This document shows positions 59,701 to 64,000 of a stretch of DNA of 64,000 nt, in pieces. The notes below the pieces were generated by a model, which was not told where the DNA came from, searched no databases, and worked only from the letters and a program-made list of their open reading frames with translations. Within the stretch, counting starts at the first letter, position 1. The number at the start of each line of letters is the position of its first letter. This DNA is from Phaseolus vulgaris (lineage: Eukaryota; Streptophyta; Magnoliopsida; Fabales; Fabaceae): positions 42,701,524 through 42,765,523 of the forward strand of contig NC_023758.2 of NCBI RefSeq assembly GCF_000499845.2. Direction: 5' to 3'. A program made the position numbers and the translations under genes.

Positions 59701-62154
59701 CAGGCCCTCCGCCAACACCAGATGCGACTCAATCCGAACAAGTGTGCGTTCGGCGTCGAAGGGGGGAAGTTCTTAGGTTTTATGCTAACTCATAGAGGCA
59801 TAGAAGCTAACCCCGAGAAGTGCAAAGCTATCTCCGAAATGCGAAGTCCCAACTCCATTCAGGAAATTCAGAGACTTATCGGCCGACTCACCGCACTATC
59901 CAGATTTGTTCCTAAACTCGCCGAACGAACGAGGCCAATCGTCCGACTACTGAAAAAAGCATTCCGCTTCGAGTGGTCGACCGAATGTGAGGAAATTTTC
60001 CTCGATTTGAAAACTTTTTTATCAACCCCGCCGGTCATCCAGAAACCGGACGCACGAGAACCCATCATAGTCTACCTCGCCGTTTCACACGAAGCCGTCA
60101 GCTCAGCCTTAGTGCAAGAAATTAATTTTGAAGAACGGCCGGTTTACTTCGTCAGCCGCGCCCTTCATGGCGCCGAAATCCGATACCAGACGATCGAAAA
60201 GGTAGCCATGGCCCTCATCATTACCGCCCGACGAATGCGTATGTATTTTCAGAATCATCGGATTATTGTTCGGACAAATTACCCTATTGTAAAGATCCTC
60301 ACTAAACCAGATTTAGCCGGACGAATGATCGGTTGGACGATCGAACTATCCGAATTCCATATTCAGTACCAACCACGCGGAGCGATCAAGTCGCAAGCTC
60401 TCGCCGACTTCGCAGCTGAACTCACTACTTCTTCAGCCGAGACCGAACATTCATCATGGATCTTATATGTTGATGGCTCCTCGAACGAGAGGTCGTGCGG
60501 CGTTGGAGTTGTTTTGGAAGGCCCCGGCGAGATTGTCATCGAGCAAGCCCTCAAATTCGACTTCAAAGCTTCAAACAACCAGGCCGAATATGAAGCCATA
60601 TTAGCCGGTCTACGTCTCGCTCAAGAATTAGAAATCACTAAGTTAATTTGCAAAAGTGATTCCCGGCTTGTCATCGGTCAGCTTAACGACGAATATGAAG
60701 TCCGAGAAAGCTTTTTACAGCGATACTATCACTTAGTCAAACAGTCGATGAGCACCTTTTCTGAAATTTCTATGCAGCACGTTCGACGCAATCACAATAC
60801 CCGCGCGGACGCCTTGTCCCGGTTAGCAACCACGAAGTGTAAAGGAATGCATCGGTCGGTCATCCATGTTACGCTTGCACGCCCAAGCATCGACCTACAG
60901 GAATGCCTGACGACCGACACGGAATCTACTTGGATTACCCCAATCAAGCAATATTTACTCGACGGCACATGTAGTCCTCTCGGCGAAAAAACCATGAAGC
61001 TGCAGGCCGCCCGTTTTTTCTTAATCGGCGACGACCTTTATCGCCGAGGTTATACCCAACCACTCCTTAAATGTTTGACACCAGACCAAGCTTCCTATGT
61101 CATCCAAGAGTTGCACGAAGGAATTTGCGGAACTCACTCCGGCGCACGGACAATGGCTGCCAAAGTATTCCGGGCTGGATACTACTGGCCGACCGTCCAA
61201 GGTGACTGCACCAATTTCGTACAAAAATGTCTTAAATGCCAAGAGTTTGGCACTTTGTCCCATCAAAAGCCTGAGGAACTCCATTTTATGTTATCACCTT
61301 GGTCGTTCGTCCAATGGGGTATGGACATCATTGGTCCTTTCGCCCCCGGTAAAGGCCAGTGTAAATTCTTACTAGTCGGCATTGATTACTTCACCAAGTG
61401 GATCGAAGCCGAGCCCCTGACTGCAATCACCGCCCGCAATGTTCAAAATTTCGTATGGAAAAATATCGTTTGCCGCTTCGGGCTTCCACAAATCATCATC
61501 ACCGATAACGGTTGGCAATTCACCGACCGAACGTTAGCTGAATTTTACGAGAAGCTCCACATCAAACACATCGCTAGTTCAGTCGAACATCCGCAAACAA
61601 ACGGACAGGCAGAAGCTGGAAACAAAGTTATTTTGAACGAACTGAAGAAACGTCTCGGCCCAGCAAAAGGCAACTGGACTGAAGAACTCTTAGAAGTATT
61701 ATGGGCATATCGCTGTACTCCTCAGACGACTACACAAGAAACGCCGTACAGCCTAACGTATGGCACCGAAGCTATGATCCCCGTCGAGATTGGCGAACCC
61801 TCTCTCCGCCGGCAAACCCTTGATCTTGATCTAAACAAGGAAAGCCTCTCGGTCGGTCTCGATCTCATCAACGAACTCCGGGACAAGTGTAGAATTAGAG
61901 AAGAAGCATGCAAAATTCGGGCGGCCAGACGATACAACTCCAAAGTTAAACCAAGATTGTTCCACAAAGGCGACTTAGTATGGCGAATGCGGAGCAGCGC
62001 ACGGAAGGAAGGAGGCAAGTTCTCCAACAATTGGGAAGGACCTTTCCGCATAGCTGATACGGCAGCCGGTGGAGCCTATTATTTAGAATATTTATCTGGG
62101 AAGGAAATACCGAGAACGTGGAATGCCACACATCTCAAATTTTATTACAGTTGA
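56719..62154 (+). CDS. Intact gag-pol polyprotein of a Tat-type gypsy retrotransposon
   Basis: One open frame of 1811 codons; the frame also extends back into the LTR to 56575, but ATG 56719 (MVATRNNN) is the first start after the primer site. Order of domains: coiled-coil-like Gln/Glu-rich start; gag core from about residue 160 (LQGEPLTWFTELP, TFLDRFNKAC); zinc knuckle of CxxH type near 380 (CQYHQNFGHTTEGC); aspartic protease near 571 (LVDQGSSVDILY); reverse transcriptase about 870-1000 (CVDYTDLNKACPKDSYPLP, YVDDIVVKSD); a first, degenerate RNase H about 1110-1230; a second, archaeal-type RNase H about 1247-1375 with D-E-D-D (YVDGS, NNQAEYEA, KSDSRL, TRADALSRL); integrase with HHCC finger near 1464-1505 and D-D-E core near 1533-1630 (WGMDIIGPF, ITDNGWQF, NGQAEA). 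No stop or frameshift is seen. Confidence 0.95.
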   Translation: MVATRNNNDAMAEQMTMIQILQAQMEELRQKGMEDHRQHEEDRRLQEEDRRRQEEEIALLREQNARLQQQVDNPEREGQSHMADRTASRIPTPANTNPASRAETVERKSRKRGHPFTDEIITTPLPDKWRGLVIKLYDGSTDPDEHLNIYKTQMTLYTTDNNVWCKVFPTSLQGEPLTWFTELPPNSINDFDTLAAKFSTQYATSRPHHMSSMSLLAVQQEKGESLRTFLDRFNKACMNIRGLKQEVALHHLVSAIRPSRFTESLIKKPPQDMEDLRTRATKFMQIEEHIDYHQRFKAVGFGALKDQTQSKEREVETERTVRTTLRSDRNRGGRIPRFNSYTPLTVPRGRALDEALQTDLIPTLKQYQTPPNADTAKRCQYHQNFGHTTEGCQALKDKIEELIQAGHLRQFVKRTRSSRSPPRNTDRPSRGVDRSYRNDYKRHTDRSQTSRKRSESPVRRTRPRSTSPDRNARPRQRVREVINMIAGPVNLGEPNHETNYIAGGFAGGGCSNSARKKHLRDIQSAHATTRKRPHIPPITFTDEDFTAIDPAQDDPMVITVEIDKFAIAKTLVDQGSSVDILYWDIFKKMRIPEAHIQPYNEQIVGFSGERVDTKGYIDLYTTFGEEDGLHKTINVRYLLVNAQTSYNILLGRPSINRLKAIVSTPHLAMKFPSANHDIATIHVDQKTARECYVASLKSEPTRRLYTTNTDDRVPQKRGRSPTRRSGRHMSRRQMIALVDLDPRMDDPRMEAGEDLHPFPLRDDRHTTHIGTSLKPDDRMAIGTTLVKNSDLFAWTAADMPGVDPQVITHRLSLYREAKPIAQKKRHIGEERRQAAREEADKLLQAGFIRQAHYTTWLANVVMVKKANGKWRMCVDYTDLNKACPKDSYPLPTIDRLVDGAAGHHILSFLDAYSGYNQIQMHPADRKKTAFMTDSGNFYYEVMPFGLKNAGATYQRLMDHVFHDMIGRNVEVYVDDIVVKSDSCKQHIADLKEVFQALRQHQMRLNPNKCAFGVEGGKFLGFMLTHRGIEANPEKCKAISEMRSPNSIQEIQRLIGRLTALSRFVPKLAERTRPIVRLLKKAFRFEWSTECEEIFLDLKTFLSTPPVIQKPDAREPIIVYLAVSHEAVSSALVQEINFEERPVYFVSRALHGAEIRYQTIEKVAMALIITARRMRMYFQNHRIIVRTNYPIVKILTKPDLAGRMIGWTIELSEFHIQYQPRGAIKSQALADFAAELTTSSAETEHSSWILYVDGSSNERSCGVGVVLEGPGEIVIEQALKFDFKASNNQAEYEAILAGLRLAQELEITKLICKSDSRLVIGQLNDEYEVRESFLQRYYHLVKQSMSTFSEISMQHVRRNHNTRADALSRLATTKCKGMHRSVIHVTLARPSIDLQECLTTDTESTWITPIKQYLLDGTCSPLGEKTMKLQAARFFLIGDDLYRRGYTQPLLKCLTPDQASYVIQELHEGICGTHSGARTMAAKVFRAGYYWPTVQGDCTNFVQKCLKCQEFGTLSHQKPEELHFMLSPWSFVQWGMDIIGPFAPGKGQCKFLLVGIDYFTKWIEAEPLTAITARNVQNFVWKNIVCRFGLPQIIITDNGWQFTDRTLAEFYEKLHIKHIASSVEHPQTNGQAEAGNKVILNELKKRLGPAKGNWTEELLEVLWAYRCTPQTTTQETPYSLTYGTEAMIPVEIGEPSLRRQTLDLDLNKESLSVGLDLINELRDKCRIREEACKIRAARRYNSKVKPRLFHKGDLVWRMRSSARKEGGKFSNNWEGPFRIADTAAGGAYYLEYLSGKEIPRTWNATHLKFYYS

Positions 62155-62275
62155 ACTCTTTCCTCGCTCAGTCGGTTTTTCCCTAAGGAGGGTTTACGAC
62201 CGGGAAGGTTTTAACGAGGCACTAAATTAAAATCCAAATCTCCTAGTCCTTTACTCAATTCATATCTCGTTCGGT
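62155..62275 (+). other. Post-pol conserved segment of the gypsy element
   Basis: Just after the pol stop, TTTTTCCCTAAGGAGGGTTT and then ACCGGGAAGGTTTTAACGAG occur. Such a segment following pol is common in plant gypsy elements. Its role is unknown. Confidence 0.45.
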
Positions 62276-63575
62276 TTCATAGGTATTTAACGAAATCAGA
62301 ATTATTCACTTATTTATGCCTCGTTCGGCATCAGAATTATTCACTTATTTATGCCTCGTTCGGCATCAGAATTATTCACTTATTTATGCCTCGTTCGGCA
62401 TCTGAATTATTACCTCAACGTAATCAGAATTATTTATGCCACGTTCGGCATCAGAATTATTTACTCAATCTTATGCCTCGTTCGACATCTGAATTATTAC
62501 CTTAACGTAATCAGAATTATTATGCCACGTTCGGCATCCGAATTATTTACTCAATCTTATGCCTCGTTCAGCATCTGAATTATTACCTTAACGTAATCAG
62601 ACTTTTTATGCCACGTTCGGCATCAGAATTATTCACTTATTTATGCCTCGTTCGGCATCAGAATTATTCACTTATTTATGCCTCGTTCGGCATCAGAATT
62701 ATATTATTACCTCAACGTAATCAGAATTATTTATGCCACGTTCGGCATCAGAATTATTTACTCAATCTTATGCCTCGTTCGACATCTGAATTATTACCTT
62801 AACGTAATCAGAATTATTATGCCACGTTCGGCATCCGAATTATTTACTCAATCTTATGCCTCGTTCGGCATCTGAATTATTACCTTAACGTAATCAGACT
62901 TTTTTATGCCACGTTCGGCATCAGAATTATTCACTTATTTATGCCTCGTTCGGCACCAGAATTATTCACTTATTTATGCCTCGTTCGGCATCAGAATTAT
63001 TCACTTATTTATGCCTCGTTCGGCATCAGAATTATATTATTACCTCAACGTAATCAGAATTATTTATGCCACGTTCGGCATCAGAATTATTTACTCAATC
63101 TTATGCCTCGTTCGACATCTGAATTATTACCTTAACGTAATCAGAATTATTATGCCACGTTCGGCATCCGAATTATTTACTCAATCTTATGCCTCGTTCG
63201 GCATCTGAATTATTACCTTAACGTAATCAGACTTTTTTATGCCACGTTCGGCATCAGAATTATTCACTTATTTATGCCTTGTTCGGCATCAGAATTATTC
63301 ACTTATTTATGCCTCGTTCGGCATCAGAATTATTCACTTATTTATGCCTCGTTCGGCATCAGAATTATATTATTACCTCAACGTAATCATAATTATTATG
63401 CCACTTTCGGCATCAGAATTATTCACTTATTTATGCCTCTTACGGCATCAGAATTATTCACTTATTTATGCCTCGTTCGGCATCAGAATTATCTTATTAC
63501 TAATGTAATCAGAATTATTTATGCCTCGTCCGGCATTAGAATTATCTTATTACTTTAATGTAATCAGAATTATTT
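62276..63575 (+). repeat. Higher-order tandem repeat array between pol and the 3' LTR
   Basis: Basic units of about 35 bases contain ATGCC(T/A)CGTTCGGCATC followed by AGAATTATTCACTTATTT or a variant with TTACCT(T/C)AACGTAATCAG. They are grouped into a larger repeat: the marker CTCAACGTAATCA appears at 62414, 62711, 63044 and 63377, spacings of 297, 333 and 333. Each basic unit contains a short inverted repeat ATGCC...GGCAT. Open frames across the array only reflect the period and are not genes. Confidence 0.9.
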
Positions 63576-63616
63576 ATGCAAGTGTGCATTGCCCACATGT
63601 CGGGTCCAGCAATTTT

Positions 63617-63781
63617 CTATGCCACATTGTTCATTAACTCTTCAAAAGAGGCGTCAGGCTGTGGGCCAGGGGTCTCCCCCTCGGCCTCCTCATTTAAATT
63701 ATCATCGGGGTTGATCGGCACCAGCTTTCCATCAACTATTATTTTTTCTGTCGTACTGGTCGTCCTCCAGGGGTGCTCCAT
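63617..63781 (-). CDS. Small antisense reading frame upstream of the 3' LTR, possible relic
   Basis: On the minus strand an ATG at 63781 opens a 54-codon frame beginning MEHPWRTTSTTEKIIVDGKL, with acidic middle and the end SFEELMNNVA. Composition is protein-like and unlike the neighbouring repeats. Tat-type elements are known to carry additional, often antisense, reading frames between pol and the 3' LTR, so this is probably the end of such a gene whose beginning has been lost. The frame closes upstream at a TAG near 63807. Function unknown; no domain recognised. Confidence 0.45.
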   Translation of the reverse strand: MEHPWRTTSTTEKIIVDGKLVPINPDDNLNEEAEGETPGPQPDASFEELMNNVA

Positions 63782-63918
63782 GCAGGCAGGCCGCTTGTCC
63801 GATGCCTAACCGAAAATATTCTTCGCTAATGCGAACGTCCCGTCATTCCGTTAAATTTAATGTCTGACAACTCGAAAGGCACAACAATTATTACGACTCT
63901 TCGGCTTTTATTCACCTC

Positions 63919-63934
63919 GAGCCTGGGGGGCAAG
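63919..63934 (+). promoter_or_regulatory. Polypurine tract of the gypsy element
   Basis: GAGCCTGGGGGGCAAG immediately before the 3' LTR. This is where plus-strand DNA synthesis should be primed. Confidence 0.75.
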
Positions 63935-64000
63935 TGTACTGGTAGGCACCGGACGAACGCACGTGGCCGACCGGCCTTATACACTAAATGGAAACGAACG
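63935..64000 (+). repeat. Start of the 3' LTR of the gypsy element
   Basis: 66 bases before the window ends. All are identical to 56103-56168, the start of the 5' LTR. Confidence 0.95.

Larger units (their letters stand above)
56103..64000 (+). mobile_element. Ty3/gypsy LTR retrotransposon, Tat type, truncated by the window end
   Basis: Parts in order: 5' LTR 56103-56668, primer site from 56670, gag-pol 56719-62154, a tandem-repeat region to about 63575, a small antisense frame, a polypurine tract to 63934, and the first 66 bases of the 3' LTR. The LTRs begin TGTAC and end GTACA. It sits inside the copia copy 2 sequence (TCTTG precedes the element and may be the target duplication; the other side is outside the window). 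Two RNase H regions and the primer-site type place it in the Tat group. It appears young and possibly able to move. Confidence 0.93.

Noticed and set aside
62351..63558. Series of frames with MPRSASELFTYLCLVRH-like repeats
   Set aside because: They only reflect the period of the tandem array after gypsy pol; unit lengths shift frames and there is no conserved protein.
62276..63575. Possible CRISPR-like array because of regular short repeats
   Set aside because: The spacers are not unique, the units are contiguous with a higher-order period, and the context is a plant retrotransposon.

Overview
The window looks like nuclear DNA of a flowering plant. It is AT-rich, its genes carry GT-AG introns, every recognised host protein belongs to a plant family (VQ-motif, TTL-type TPR, PLAT1-like, NDR1/HIN1-like, a plant MFS subfamily), and the intergenic DNA is full of plant transposon types. 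A legume, probably a bean or cowpea relative, is my inference from remembered protein similarity; it cannot be proved from the window.

Host genes in order: a single-exon VQ-motif transcriptional cofactor (minus, 2348-3829); a five-exon TPR protein of the TTL family without its usual C-terminal thioredoxin-like domain (plus, 20083-22391); a two-exon secreted PLAT/LH2 protein (minus, 24983-25666); a single-exon NDR1/HIN1-like membrane protein (plus, 31287-32036); a three-exon 12-TM MFS transporter (plus, 38899-42929); a degraded gene of the BED-finger/hAT-derived family (minus, about 44293-44920); and a single-exon secretory-pathway membrane protein with Asn-Gln-Thr-Lys repeats (plus, 48274-49710). 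There is no operon-like organisation. Several host genes with defence or stress roles sit in the window (VQ, PLAT, NHL), but nothing in the sequence links their expression.

The space between genes holds mobile DNA of different kinds. These are two MITE-like inverted-repeat elements of one family (6.3 kb, and in MFS intron 2 at 41.5 kb), a LINE remnant (14.3 kb), a 1.6-kb non-autonomous Helitron (15.1-16.7 kb), one end of a CACTA element (16.9 kb), a copia remnant (23.2-23.8 kb), and a 1.2-kb foldback element with a LINE RNase H fragment in its centre (29.4-30.7 kb). A decayed Ty1/copia element has recognisable LTRs and a target duplication (33.6-38.0 kb).

The right end (51.8-64.0 kb) is a nest. 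A second copy of the same copia family is interrupted near the end of its RNase H region by a Ty3/gypsy element of the Tat type. The gypsy element has an uninterrupted 1811-codon gag-pol frame, two RNase H regions, a 1.3-kb array of short repeats after pol, a small antisense reading frame and a polypurine tract. The window ends 66 bases into its 3' LTR, and those bases match the 5' LTR exactly, which suggests a recent insertion. The remainder of the interrupted copia element should lie beyond the right edge.
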